Below, piece after piece: positions 1 to 7,776 of a stretch of DNA of 64,000 bases (the first letter of the stretch is position 1; each line of letters opens with the position of its first letter). The position numbers and the translations under genes were made by a program. This stretch comes from Mycobacterium sp. 236(2023). GTDB taxonomy: Bacteria; Actinomycetota; Actinomycetes; Mycobacteriales; Mycobacteriaceae. The DNA lies in assembly GCF_029623955.1 (NCBI RefSeq), contig NZ_JARSBP010000014.1, positions 1-64,000 on the forward strand, read 5' to 3'. The notes under the pieces were generated by a model. That model searched no databases, was not told the origin of the DNA, and saw nothing but the letters and a program-made list of their open reading frames with translations.

Positions 1-186
1 AAATCCTCCTGGTACGGCGACTGCCTACCCGAACGCGACTTCCCCACCCTCATCAGCCTCTACCTCCAAGGCCGCTTCCCCCTCGACAAATTCGTCTCCG
101 AACGCATCACCCTCGACCAAATCGAAGACGCCTTCCACAAAATGCACAACGGCGAAGTCCTACGCTCCGTGGTCGTGCTGCAATGA
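1..186 (+). CDS. Zinc-type alcohol dehydrogenase, C-terminal fragment
   Basis: The reading frame is open from base 1 to a TGA at 184-186 and gives the last 61 residues of a protein whose start lies outside the window. The tail (GDCLPERDFPTLISLY, then KFVSERITLDQIEDAF and a hydrophobic end) matches the C-terminal end of medium-chain zinc-dependent alcohol dehydrogenases, especially the mycobacterial NDMA-dependent type. It would oxidise an alcohol to an aldehyde in the cytoplasm; the substrate is unknown. All three Lys codons are AAA, all three Gln are CAA and all Glu are GAA, which is unusual in this GC-rich DNA. Confidence 0.75.
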   Translation, partial: KSSWYGDCLPERDFPTLISLYLQGRFPLDKFVSERITLDQIEDAFHKMHNGEVLRSVVVLQ

Positions 187-196
187 GCCCAGAGTC

Positions 197-1378
197 TTGA
201 CGATCGACCGCAGGCACGCGGCGCTCGTCAGCTCTCCCCTGCTGCTGATCGGTGTCGCGCTGGCGGCGTTCAATCTGCGTCCCGCCGTCACGAGCATTGC
301 CTCGGTCCTCGGTGAGGTCCAGGGTGACGTCGGTGCGTCGCTGGTGTGGGCCAGCGTGCTGACTGCTGTCCCCGCAATCTGTTTCGGGCTCGCCGCGATC
401 GCGGCGCCGTGGCTCAATCGACGGCTGGGACTGGCCCAGGCCATCGGTCTGGCGCTTGCGGTACTGACGTTCGGATTGATCCTCCGTGTGCTCGGCGGGC
501 CGTGGACGGTGCTTGGCGGCACATTCATCGCCACGTCGGGCATCGCCATCGGCAATGTGCTGATTCCGGTGGTGGTGAAGCAGTCGTTCCCGCACGCGGT
601 GGGACGGGTGACCGGGATGTACACCTCCGCGCTGGCCGCGGGCGGCGGGATCGCCGCGGCAGCCACTCCGGCGCTGGAGCATGTCCTGGGCGGCTGGCGC
701 GGCGCAGTCGGGGCGTGGGCGGCGCTGTCTGCCGGAGCTCTCGCCTTATGGCTCATCGGAGTTCGGCACGAGGACGACGCCGACGTCCCCACGGTCACCG
801 AGGCACGACGGCGGTCGCTACTGCGCAGCCCTGTGGCGTGGGTGGTGACGGGATTCTTCGCCATGCAGTCGTGTTCGGCGTACATCTTGATGGGCTGGCT
901 GGTGGAGTTCTTCGTGTCGCACGGCGTCGCACGGACCGAAGCCGGGATCATGTTGGCGCTGATGAATCTGATGGGCATCCCGCTGAATCTGGTGATTCCG
1001 CTTCTCGCGCTGCGGAGGAACTCTCAGTCCGGCTGGATTCTGGCGGTCACCGCGTCGTCGATGATCGCCGTGATCGGCCTCGCCGCGGCGCCTACCGCAG
1101 CGCCGTGGGTGTGGACCGTACTTCTGGGGGTCGGTACCGCGACACTGCCGATCGCGCTCGGTCTCATCGCACTGCGGACCGCAGTGCCATCGGAAACAGC
1201 TGCGCTGTCGGCGATGTCGCAGGGCTTCGGCTACCTCATCGCTGCCGCGGGACCGTTGGCGTTCGGCATTCTCCATGCGATGTCGACGAGTTGGGCGTTG
1301 CCGCTACTTCTGCTCGGTGTCGTGACGGTTGTCCAGGGCATGCTGGGCTGGCTGGCCGGGCGGCCTCGACTCGTCTGA
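197..1378 (+). CDS. MFS transporter, CynX/NimT family
   Basis: This 393-residue, very hydrophobic protein has the many membrane helices expected of a major facilitator. The N-terminal stretch AAFNLRPAVTSIASVLGEV is typical of the CynX/NimT branch (cyanate or 2-nitroimidazole transporters), where the conserved NLRP sits in the first helix. It is probably a proton-driven exporter or importer of a small molecule in the plasma membrane; the substrate is not predictable. The start used is TTG, 10 bases after the stop of the dehydrogenase upstream, so the two may share a transcript. No strong ribosome site is visible, so an internal start is possible. Confidence 0.85.
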   Translation: MTIDRRHAALVSSPLLLIGVALAAFNLRPAVTSIASVLGEVQGDVGASLVWASVLTAVPAICFGLAAIAAPWLNRRLGLAQAIGLALAVLTFGLILRVLGGPWTVLGGTFIATSGIAIGNVLIPVVVKQSFPHAVGRVTGMYTSALAAGGGIAAAATPALEHVLGGWRGAVGAWAALSAGALALWLIGVRHEDDADVPTVTEARRRSLLRSPVAWVVTGFFAMQSCSAYILMGWLVEFFVSHGVARTEAGIMLALMNLMGIPLNLVIPLLALRRNSQSGWILAVTASSMIAVIGLAAAPTAAPWVWTVLLGVGTATLPIALGLIALRTAVPSETAALSAMSQGFGYLIAAAGPLAFGILHAMSTSWALPLLLLGVVTVVQGMLGWLAGRPRLV

Positions 1379-1395
1379 AAGATGTTGCCGCACAA

Positions 1396-1429
1396 CCACG
1401 AGGCCCCGTTGTTCGACGGGGCCTCGTGG
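1396..1429. terminator. Perfect 13-bp hairpin between convergent genes
   Basis: CCACGAGGCCCCG (1396-1408) and its exact reverse complement (1417-1429) enclose an 8-base loop. The hairpin lies between the convergent MFS and PE-PPE genes. There is no clear T-run, so it is an L-shaped or bidirectional terminator by inference. Confidence 0.8.
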
Positions 1430-1445
1430 CTGCGGAGGTGCGGGG

Positions 1446-2804
1446 TTACTTGGAGCTCGGTGCGGAGTCCGAGGAATCCGCATCGGCATCGGTTGATTCC
1501 GTGTCGCTGCTCGACTCCCCCGAATCGGTGGACTCGGTGTCCGAATCGGCGTCTGCCGAGTCCGTGTCGGCGGCACCGGTGTCGGCCGCATCGGTGTCGG
1601 CGGCATCATCGTCCGGAGTGAGAGCGGAGGCCCCGTCCTCATCGGCGGCGCCCGTGAGCTTCTGCGTGATGGCCGTCAGAACGGAGCCGAGCGTGTCAGC
1701 CGTCGGCTGCGCAGCCTCAGGTTCGTCGCTCGCGGCCTCGATCTGATCGCTCAGACTCGACGGCGTCTCAGCATCGGCCTTGGAGGTGGCTTCGGCTTCG
1801 GCATCCTCCTGCAGGGCGGCGGTCCGGGCGAGATCGACGTTTTCGACCTCGTCGACGTCGGGGGTCACGATGTCGCGGATTCGCTGCGGGACATCGGGGC
1901 CGGCCAGACGGGCCGCGACGTTCGCGGGATCGTTTCGGCTGTAGGCCCGGTCGATCGTGGCCCGCAACTCGGCCTCACGCGGCGCCAGGCGCGGATTGGC
2001 CTGCACGAGCGGCAACGGTTCAGTCGGCACCAAGAGGCGAACGGTGGTGCCGCCCAACGAGTTTTCCGTCACCGTGGTGTTCTCCTTGGGCACTTCGGAG
2101 AGATCTGAGAACATCATCGGGACGTGTACAAGCGCCGAGCCGAGCATCGCGTTCTGGATCGCGGTCAGGCTGAAGCGGTCTGGGAAATCAGCCATTCCGT
2201 CGTATTCGCCAGTGACCTCGATGGTGTCGTACACGGTGTCGGGCGGCTGCCGATAGGTGTAGTCGTACTCCTCGTTGTATTCCTCTGTGTCGTCGATGAT
2301 CTCCTGCCGGCTCGAATCGGCTACCACGACGAAGTTGATGTCTTCGGCGTCGGGATCTTCTTCGTCGTCGTCCTGCCAGCCACGCAGGGTCTCGGTGACC
2401 ACAAGCGACCCCGCGGACAAACCCACCACGGTCACTTCCTCACCCTCGAGCGGATCGCCGTTGGCATCGCGCTCGAGCTGATCCAACGCGTCATCGATCT
2501 GCGCGTTCAGGTTGGCGCGGCCGATCTCGATGGATTGGCCCAGCGTCATGTCATCGGCTCCGGTGTAAGGCCTCGCCTCGGCCGGCCAGTTCACCGAGAC
2601 GCGCTGGTCGTAGTCCTGAAGCGCTCCGCCCATCAGCTGAGACATGACCACATCGTGCAAGGACGGTGTGCCGAGACCGCCGATGACGATCGCTGTGCTG
2701 ACCGCCCAACCCGGTGTCGCCGCCGTCATGGCGAGTACTGCGGATGCTGCTGCCGCTCCGCAAGCAATGCTGGTGGTGTGCTTTCCGCGCTTCGTGATTC
2801 GCAT
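1446..2804 (-). CDS. Secreted PE-PPE-domain serine hydrolase with acidic tail
   Basis: The protein is 452 residues. The ATG at 2804 is chosen because GGGGGAGA lies just upstream of it; a TTG five codons earlier is less likely. A charged start and a hydrophobic segment (about residues 10-35) look like a signal peptide or anchor. It is followed by AIVIGGLGTPSLHDVVMSQL, the start of a PE-PPE domain, an alpha/beta hydrolase fold. A VVGLSAGSLVV segment supplies the G-x-S-x-G nucleophile motif. The last 60 or so residues are almost entirely Asp, Ser, Ala, Thr and Glu, a low-complexity acidic tail. Relatives act as esterases or acyltransferases at the cell envelope; this role is inferred. Confidence 0.85.
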   Translation of the reverse strand: MRITKRGKHTTSIACGAAAASAVLAMTAATPGWAVSTAIVIGGLGTPSLHDVVMSQLMGGALQDYDQRVSVNWPAEARPYTGADDMTLGQSIEIGRANLNAQIDDALDQLERDANGDPLEGEEVTVVGLSAGSLVVTETLRGWQDDDEEDPDAEDINFVVVADSSRQEIIDDTEEYNEEYDYTYRQPPDTVYDTIEVTGEYDGMADFPDRFSLTAIQNAMLGSALVHVPMMFSDLSEVPKENTTVTENSLGGTTVRLLVPTEPLPLVQANPRLAPREAELRATIDRAYSRNDPANVAARLAGPDVPQRIRDIVTPDVDEVENVDLARTAALQEDAEAEATSKADAETPSSLSDQIEAASDEPEAAQPTADTLGSVLTAITQKLTGAADEDGASALTPDDDAADTDAADTGAADTDSADADSDTESTDSGESSSDTESTDADADSSDSAPSSK

Positions 2805-2868
2805 GGGAATCTCCCCCAAAAGTGTTGCTATCTGTCAATTTGTCGCCACTACCGGCGTAAACGCAGAA

Positions 2869-2880
2869 TGTTCATGAACA
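2869..2880. promoter_or_regulatory. Palindrome in the PE-PPE upstream region
   Basis: TGTTCATGAACA is a perfect 12-base palindrome 65 bases upstream of the PE-PPE start. The whole stretch 2805-3108 is non-coding, less GC-rich than its surroundings, and holds six TGGCA/TGCCA pentamers (2915, 2928, 2978, 3000, 3041, 3051). It probably contains the promoter and operators of the PE-PPE gene; no protein in the window can be assigned to it. Confidence 0.4.
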
Positions 2881-3108
2881 AAATCGACCAAACGGCAAAT
2901 TCTCATCAAGGCGATGCCAGCAAACATTGGCACGATTGTCCCGATCCTCAGGGCTGCGCGGGCTCGGGTATTGGTGCTGGCAGATCATGACAAATGGTTT
3001 GCCAGTCTCCGTTGCTGAAGCCCGGCAGAGTAAATAATTCTGGCAGGGACTGGCATGTCACGGAGATGTGCTAGTCGGGCCGAAACTCAGCTGCCCTGCG
3101 ATCAGCAG

Positions 3109-4110
3109 TCAGGCGGATTCAGCCGGTTTCATGCTCGCCTCCGGCTCACCCTCTTGGCCTTCATCGCCGAATGTCACGTCAACCTGTTGAAAACTCTTGG
3201 CCCGCTGCGCTTCTACCTGACCCGCATACGCTTTGCGATCAGCGTCGGTGAGGTCGACATTGTCCGTGAACGGCGTGAGCAGCGCCCGCGGATGAAGGCG
3301 ATCCACCCGCACCACGTTGATTTCGGCGCAGAGCATCAACGACGTGGACACCAGGTACAGGAAGGCGAGCAAGCCCAGGACGATGGCGAAGACGCTGTTG
3401 GTGACGCTGGCCGAAGCGACGACGTGCGAAACATAGGTTGCGCCGAACCACTGCAGAATCTGCCAGAGAGCCGCCGCGATTACCGCGCCGGGCAGCACCT
3501 GCCCCCACCTCAGCGGCCGCACGGTGGTCACGCGGAACGCCACCGCACACACCGCGGTGTTCATCGCCACCGATCCCGCGACGACGCCGGCGGTACCGAA
3601 CACCCCCAAATTGGCCCAATTCTTGCCCAGACCGGTCAGCAGCGTCGTTCCAACCAGAGCCGACCCAAGGATGACCAGCAGCAGAAGGCTGTGCACCCGC
3701 GACTTGATCGGGTCGCGGCGCACGAACTTCGGTACCGCCCAGACCGTGTCCATGGCGTTCTGCAGTGCCTGCCCGACTCCGAGTCCGCCATATAGCGCGC
3801 CGAGGATGCCGATGACGACGGCTGTCGACCCGCCGCTGAGCGATTCGGGTCGGCTCAGCTGGTCACCGATGAGGGGAAACTGACTGATGGCCGAATCGAC
3901 AATCTGGGCACGCCATTCCGGCCGGTTCCACAGAAGCACGCCGAGCGTCGTGGTCAGCAGCAGGAGCAGTGGAAACAAAGAGACGAACGCGTAATAGGTC
4001 AGCAGAGCCGCGAGGTAGGTGCCCTGGTCGTCCAGGTACTTGTAGATAACCGCGATGACGAAGCCGGCGAACCGGCTTCGTTGCTGCACGCGGTCAAGCC
4101 ACGTGACCAT
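3109..4110 (-). CDS. YihY/virulence factor BrkB family membrane protein
   Basis: The protein has 333 residues. The ATG at 4110 is preceded by GGGAGG at good spacing, so an in-frame start 23 codons further upstream is rejected. The segment YLAALLTYYAFVSLFPLLLLL is the signature first helix of the YihY/BrkB family, followed by further hydrophobic helices and GGLGVGQALQNAMDTVW. Family members are integral inner-membrane proteins of unclear function, once misnamed ribonuclease BN. The C-terminal 50 residues are hydrophilic and probably cytoplasmic. The gene is monocistronic: the neighbour downstream is 300 bases away and the upstream neighbour is divergent. Confidence 0.88.
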   Translation of the reverse strand: MVTWLDRVQQRSRFAGFVIAVIYKYLDDQGTYLAALLTYYAFVSLFPLLLLLTTTLGVLLWNRPEWRAQIVDSAISQFPLIGDQLSRPESLSGGSTAVVIGILGALYGGLGVGQALQNAMDTVWAVPKFVRRDPIKSRVHSLLLLVILGSALVGTTLLTGLGKNWANLGVFGTAGVVAGSVAMNTAVCAVAFRVTTVRPLRWGQVLPGAVIAAALWQILQWFGATYVSHVVASASVTNSVFAIVLGLLAFLYLVSTSLMLCAEINVVRVDRLHPRALLTPFTDNVDLTDADRKAYAGQVEAQRAKSFQQVDVTFGDEGQEGEPEASMKPAESA

Positions 4111-4270
4111 AGCGACCTCCCGCGGTACCGGTGACCGCGTGTCACCGTGAGGTGGGTACCCCATCACCTGGGGGTTCACGCGAACCTCCGCGAGAACGCG
4201 AGTTTGGATTTGACGAAGTGGGCAATACCTCTCGTCGCTAGGCTCTCCCTACACAGTGATTGGAATGAAG

Positions 4271-4426
4271 ATGATTGTTCTCGGTGTCGTTCTGCTATTG
4301 ATCGGCTACTTCGCGGGCATCTCGATCCTGTACACGATCGGCGGAATCCTCGTGGTTGTCGGCGTGGTGCTGTGGATCCTCGGTGCGGTCGGACGCCCGG
4401 TCGGAGGACGCAAGGTCTGGTTCTAG
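4271..4426 (+). CDS. DUF6131 family small membrane protein
   Basis: This 51-residue protein starts MIVLGVVLLLIGYFAGIS and ends in a GRPVGGRKVWF tail. Two glycine-rich hydrophobic segments linked by a short turn suggest a helical hairpin in the membrane. The pattern matches the small actinobacterial DUF6131 family, whose function is unknown. An ATG two codons earlier (4265) is in frame; the second ATG is preferred because family members begin MIVLG and a GGA lies 6 bases before it. Divergent from the BrkB gene. Confidence 0.75.
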   Translation: MIVLGVVLLLIGYFAGISILYTIGGILVVVGVVLWILGAVGRPVGGRKVWF

Positions 4427-4429
4427 CGC

Positions 4430-4447
4430 AGCCTGCGAGAGCAGGCT
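4430..4447. terminator. Short tetraloop hairpin after the DUF6131 gene
   Basis: AGCCTGC and GCAGGCT enclose a GAGA tetraloop, 4 bases after the DUF6131 stop. No T-run follows. It is probably a terminator or mRNA 3'-end stabiliser. Confidence 0.5.
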
Positions 4448-4473
4448 CGAATGAATTAGCTCGCAACGCTTTT

Positions 4474-4526
4474 CGCCGCGGCCGTCTCGGGTTCGGATGC
4501 CATCCGGTCCCAAGGCGGCCGCGGCG
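4474..4526. repeat. Nested inverted repeat upstream of a leaderless gene
   Basis: CGCCGCGGCCG (4474-4484) and its exact complement (4516-4526) flank a 31-base loop that contains a second dyad, GGATG-C-CATCC (4495-4505). The outer arm ends four bases before the -10 box of the next gene, so the structure occupies its -35 region. It could be an operator or a terminator for the gene before. Confidence 0.45.
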
Positions 4527-4529
4527 CTT

Positions 4530-4535
4530 TACACT
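4530..4535 (+). promoter_or_regulatory. -10 box TACACT of a leaderless promoter
   Basis: TACACT fits the TAN3T -10 consensus of mycobacteria and lies 6 bases before the GTG at 4542, so transcription should begin at the start codon itself. No good -35 is visible, which is common for this class. Confidence 0.55.
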
Positions 4536-4541
4536 GCGCCC

Positions 4542-4847
4542 GTGATCAGGGTCGGTGACGTTGCCTCCGCGGCGGTCGGCATCTTCGCCGGAGTCATCGC
4601 GTGGGCTCTTGTCGCCCTCGCTCTCCGCGCTGCCGGATTCGGGTCCTATGCCCTCACCACTGCCCTGCCGGTTGCCATGGGTGCGACCGCTGTGGTTGCA
4701 CCTGTGCTCTTGATTTGGACGCGTTCTCGGGCTCCCCAGCATTTCCGCCAGCGCTTTGGAGTTCTGTTCGGCGCGTCGGGCTTCCTTCTGTACGCCAGTG
4801 CCGCCGTCGTTCTCCTCGTGCCGGAAACGATCATGTTTCTCGCTTGA
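4542..4847 (+). CDS. Hypothetical four-helix membrane protein
   Basis: The protein has 101 residues. The GTG at 4542 is chosen because a -10 box precedes it directly; an upstream ATG at 4497 would add 15 residues encoded inside an inverted repeat. Four hydrophobic stretches can be seen: AAVGIFAGVIAWALVALAL, ALPVAMGATAVVAPVLLIW, a short middle segment, and FLLYASAAVVLLVPETIMF. A basic loop (RSRAPQHFRQRF) divides the two halves. I do not recognise the family. It stands alone between the DUF6131 gene and the sigma factor. Confidence 0.6.
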   Translation: MIRVGDVASAAVGIFAGVIAWALVALALRAAGFGSYALTTALPVAMGATAVVAPVLLIWTRSRAPQHFRQRFGVLFGASGFLLYASAAVVLLVPETIMFLA

Positions 4848-5170
4848 CCACGCTTGTTAGCACTGTGACGGCTCGGAGGTACCACCTGCAGGGTTGCGTT
4901 CCTCGGATAGGGCCGTATCGTTGAAGGCAGGCTATAGAAGTGTGACCCTCACCGAGTCGAACAACCCGGCACATGCCGTCGACGCTTTGAGTTACCTGCC
5001 GCAGCAAGCGCATGTCGAGAATCTGGCGTGATCCTGTTGGTATTGGATGCCAATCGCTAGCGAGCGGTCCCCGACGTGACGTGAGCTTTCCTGGGCCTCA
5101 GCCGAAGACTTTGAGCCGGCACCCCCCTCGCTTCACACGTCACGGCAGCGACCCGAAAGCCGTGATTCGA
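4848..5170. other. Non-coding stretch upstream of the sigma factor
   Basis: These 323 bases hold no gene I can support. The sigma-factor frame is open from 5012, but the upstream residues have no family resemblance. The sigma-factor promoter should be here, but I found no convincing -35/-10 pair. Confidence 0.4.
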
Positions 5171-5977
5171 ATGACCACCCTCCAAGAGCGAATGCCGGAG
5201 CGGACTGCCTCGAGGTCCCGCGACGGTTACGACGACGTCATCGAGATGTTCCACGATCTTGCGCTTCTCGAAGACGGATCCCCTGCGTTCAACCGGCAGC
5301 GTGAGCGCATCATCGAACGCTGTCTCCCCCTGGCCGACCACATCGCGCGCCGTTTTCGCGGCCGCGGCGAAGCTCACGACGATCTCGTCCAGGTCGCACG
5401 GGTCGGACTTCTCAACGCTGTCAACCGATTCGACGTGGACGCCGCGAACGATTTCCTGGCGTTCGCGGTGCCGACGATGATGGGCGAGGTCCGACGCTAC
5501 TTCCGCGATCACGGCTGGTCGCTGAAGGTTCCGCGCCGCCTCAAGGAATTGAACGTGCGTCTCAATTCCGCCCGCGCGGAATTGACGCAGCAGCTCAACC
5601 GGGCGCCCACGCCCAGCGAGCTGGCGGCCCATCTCGGCATGGACCGCGAAGAGATCGTCGAAGGTCTCGTCGCAGCGAACGCCTACTCGACGCGCTCCAC
5701 CGAGCAAGCGACCCTGCTCAGCGGCGAGGGCGAAGGACTGTCGCTGCAGGACACCTTCGGCGAACTCGACACGAACATCCAGCGGGTCATCGACGTACAG
5801 ACCGTGCACCCGCTGCTCGCGGGTCTTCCGGAACGCGATCGGCTCGTGTTGAAGCTGCGCTTCTTCGACGACAAGACCCAGACTCAGATCGCCGAACAGA
5901 TCGGCGTCTCGCAGATGCACGTCTCGCGACTGCTGGCGCGCGCTCTCGAAACGCTGAGGAATCAGGTCGGCCAGTGA
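5171..5977 (+). CDS. SigF-family RNA polymerase sigma factor
   Basis: The protein has 268 residues, close to the usual length of mycobacterial SigF (about 260). Region 2 is clear (RCLPLADHIARRF, DDLVQVARVGLLNAVNRFD, FAVPTMMGEVRRYFRDH), followed by region 3 (VPRRLKELNVRLNSARAEL) and the region 4 helix-turn-helix (TQTQIAEQIGVSQMHVSRLL). It directs RNA polymerase to general-stress or sporulation-type promoters. The ATG at 5171 begins a normal family N-terminus; an earlier frame extension to 5012 is unlikely. Unlike sigF of M. tuberculosis, no RsbW-type anti-sigma gene lies beside it, so this may be a paralogue controlled from elsewhere. A response regulator and a STAS protein follow. Confidence 0.92.
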   Translation: MTTLQERMPERTASRSRDGYDDVIEMFHDLALLEDGSPAFNRQRERIIERCLPLADHIARRFRGRGEAHDDLVQVARVGLLNAVNRFDVDAANDFLAFAVPTMMGEVRRYFRDHGWSLKVPRRLKELNVRLNSARAELTQQLNRAPTPSELAAHLGMDREEIVEGLVAANAYSTRSTEQATLLSGEGEGLSLQDTFGELDTNIQRVIDVQTVHPLLAGLPERDRLVLKLRFFDDKTQTQIAEQIGVSQMHVSRLLARALETLRNQVGQ

Positions 5978-6151
5978 CGGCCGGAGCGCGAACCAGGCTG
6001 GTAACGCGGGTTTCTGTGGGAGAATGAGCCACCTTCAGGGCTGACGTCCATGGTCTCGGAGGCGCCCCCTGTGGGGTTGTCGTTCAGCATTCAGCGCCAA
6101 CACCGCCGCGTGACCGTCGTGACCGCGACGCCATGGACCTGAAGGGATCTC

Positions 6152-6592
6152 ATGACAACCCCCAGCCAGACAATCGACGTCCTGCTTGTCGAAGACGATG
6201 CGGGTGACGAGTTGATCACCCGAGAAGCGTTCGAGCAGAACAAGATTGCGAATACACTCCATGTCGCCCGCGACGGCCAGGAGGGTCTCGATTTCCTCTA
6301 CCGCCGGGGCGAGTACGAACTCGCGCCCCGACCCGACCTGGTGCTGCTCGATCTGAACCTCCCGAAGTACGACGGGCGGCAGTTGCTGGAGCAGATCAAG
6401 TCCGACCCCGAGCTGTGCGACATCCCCGTGGTGGTCCTGACGACGTCATCTGCCGAGGAAGACATTCTGCGCAGCTACAAGCTGCACGCGAACGCGTACG
6501 TGACCAAGCCCGTCGATCTCGATCAGTTCATGAGCGCAGTCCGCCAGATCGACGAGTTCTTCGTTCAGGTGGTCCGCCTGCCGGGGCGCTGA
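6152..6592 (+). CDS. Single-domain response regulator (Rcp1-like)
   Basis: The protein has 146 residues and is a lone receiver domain with no output domain. Visible features are the acidic pocket E14-D15-D16, the phospho-acceptor D67 in LLDLNLP, the Thr pair in VVLTTSS, and the Lys in VTKPVD. The extended insert FLYRRGEYELAPRPD is typical of Rcp1-type regulators that pair with phytochrome-like or hybrid histidine kinases. It probably relays phosphate to a partner protein, perhaps a phosphatase acting on an anti-anti-sigma factor. AAGGGATC lies just before the ATG. No kinase is encoded in the window. Confidence 0.9.
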   Translation: MTTPSQTIDVLLVEDDAGDELITREAFEQNKIANTLHVARDGQEGLDFLYRRGEYELAPRPDLVLLDLNLPKYDGRQLLEQIKSDPELCDIPVVVLTTSSAEEDILRSYKLHANAYVTKPVDLDQFMSAVRQIDEFFVQVVRLPGR

Positions 6593-6844
6593 CGGCGACA
6601 ACGGATTCCGTTGCATCGTCAACCTCGTTTGACGCTCGCGTAAACGCAACGTGGTCAGCCACGACGCAAAACTGCCTCGCCAGCTCAGTTTTCGCGATGT
6701 TTGTGATGCAGCACACAGACGACGGATTTCGTACTACACTCGGGTACCAGGTTGAGCTACCAGCCCGCGGACGCGTCTCGACGCAGCCAGGTCCGATAGT
6801 CGGCCTGCACCTGTCGAACCACCACACGGCGCCTCCGCAAAACC

Positions 6845-7324
6845 ATGAGCGTGAGGATGGTAGCGATCAAAACGCAAGGCACTTTCCGTCCGACCATCGC
6901 GTCGAACGATGCGCAACAGCGTTACGGCGACGCCGTGTTCGACATGCGGCGTTGCTCGAATCACCGGGTGGCGGTCGCCGTCATGGGCGACGTCGATGCC
7001 TCCAACGGCAGGGAACTCGGTCGATACGTGCAACGACACACGAGAATCTCCCGTCAGCTCGTGCTCGACCTGCGTGCCGTCCGGTTCTTCGGAACTTTCG
7101 GCTTCACCGCGCTCCACTACGTGAGCGTGCATTGCGCTCGCAATGATGTGGACTGGGCGATAGTGGGCAACGAGTCCGTGCGACGACTGTTGTCGATCTG
7201 CGACCCCGACGGCGAGCTGCCGCTGGCTGACGACCTCGCGGCGGCACTGAATCGACTCGACCGGCTCGCCCACTGGCGCCACCATTTCGTCTGGACCGGG
7301 AAGGCTGGATGGCGCGCGGGGTGA
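6845..7324 (+). CDS. STAS-domain protein (anti-sigma factor antagonist-like)
   Basis: The protein has 159 residues. The central part (VAVAVMGDVDASNGRELGRYV, LVLDLRAVRFFGTFGFTALHYV, WAIVGNESVRRLLSICD) follows the beta-alpha order of a STAS domain. The usual DSSG phosphorylation loop reads GTFG, so a Thr rather than a Ser may be the switch residue. Such proteins bind anti-sigma kinases and free the sigma factor. It lies 0.9 kb after the SigF-like gene, which suggests a shared stress circuit, but the partner anti-sigma is not present. ATG 6845 is the first start; ATG 6860 is also possible. Confidence 0.8.
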   Translation: MSVRMVAIKTQGTFRPTIASNDAQQRYGDAVFDMRRCSNHRVAVAVMGDVDASNGRELGRYVQRHTRISRQLVLDLRAVRFFGTFGFTALHYVSVHCARNDVDWAIVGNESVRRLLSICDPDGELPLADDLAAALNRLDRLAHWRHHFVWTGKAGWRAG

Positions 7325-7353
7325 GCCCCGAACGGATCCGCCCGCATCGCGGT

Positions 7354-7379
7354 GGTTTGCCGCGCCCGCCACTGGGCAA
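7354..7379 (+). promoter_or_regulatory. SigF-type promoter candidate for the lipoprotein gene
   Basis: GGTTT (7354-7358), a 15-base spacer and GGGCAA (7374-7379) resemble the mycobacterial SigF pattern GGTTT-N15-17-GGGTA with one mismatch. The -10 element ends 11 bases before the ATG, implying a very short leader. Confidence 0.45.
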
Positions 7380-7390
7380 CATGTAGGGCC

Positions 7391-7669
7391 ATGACGCACG
7401 CGAAAGTTTTTCTCATGTCAGCACTGGCCGCCACCGCCTTTCTGAGCGGTTGCTCCCAAGTCACCAATGACGGCGGCGACACCACGTGCGCAGACTTCCA
7501 GGCGGCCGAGGAGAAAGAACAGAACGAGGCCATCACCAAGATGCTGACCGATGAAGGCAAGAACGAGCCGAGCAACGCCGAGCTCACCGGCACGAGGCTT
7601 TCGATCACCGCTTTCTGTCAGACCGTCGGGAAGCAGGAGAGCACGATCAAAGAAGCGCCCCACCTCTAG
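7391..7669 (+). CDS. Small HdeA-like lipoprotein
   Basis: The protein has 92 residues. A signal peptide ends in the lipobox LSGC (C21), so it should be lipidated and held at the outer face of the membrane. The mature part has two Cys (in TTCADFQ and AFCQTVG) that could form one disulphide, and the block MLTDEGKNEPSNAELTGTR, a pattern shared with small HdeA-type acid-stress proteins found in mycobacteria. A periplasmic chaperone role is inferred from that likeness only. The frame is open further upstream, but ATG 7391 gives the proper signal peptide. A SigF-like promoter precedes it. Confidence 0.7.
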   Translation: MTHAKVFLMSALAATAFLSGCSQVTNDGGDTTCADFQAAEEKEQNEAITKMLTDEGKNEPSNAELTGTRLSITAFCQTVGKQESTIKEAPHL

Positions 7670-7696
7670 CCCGACGCATGACGTGGATCACACCAC

Positions 7697-7723
7697 GTTA
7701 TAGCCAGAATACGAAATGGGTAA
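7697..7723 (+). promoter_or_regulatory. SigF-type promoter candidate for the CsbD gene
   Basis: GTTA (7697-7700), 17 bases, then GGGTAA (7718-7723) fit the SigF pattern. CsbD-family genes are known general-stress genes in Gram-positive bacteria, which supports the assignment. Confidence 0.5.
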
Positions 7724-7776
7724 CAGACGGTCACCTCAACAACGGCACATCAAAGTGCGCGATGAAAGGAAATCCC

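Noticed and set aside
346..1746. 466-codon plus-strand frame
   Set aside because: It overlaps the MFS gene in another frame and runs through the terminator into the antisense of the PE-PPE acidic tail.
4430..4526. Possible tRNA or small RNA from the strong local hairpins
   Set aside because: No cloverleaf, T-loop or CCA-like end could be drawn; the hairpins are better explained as terminator and operator.
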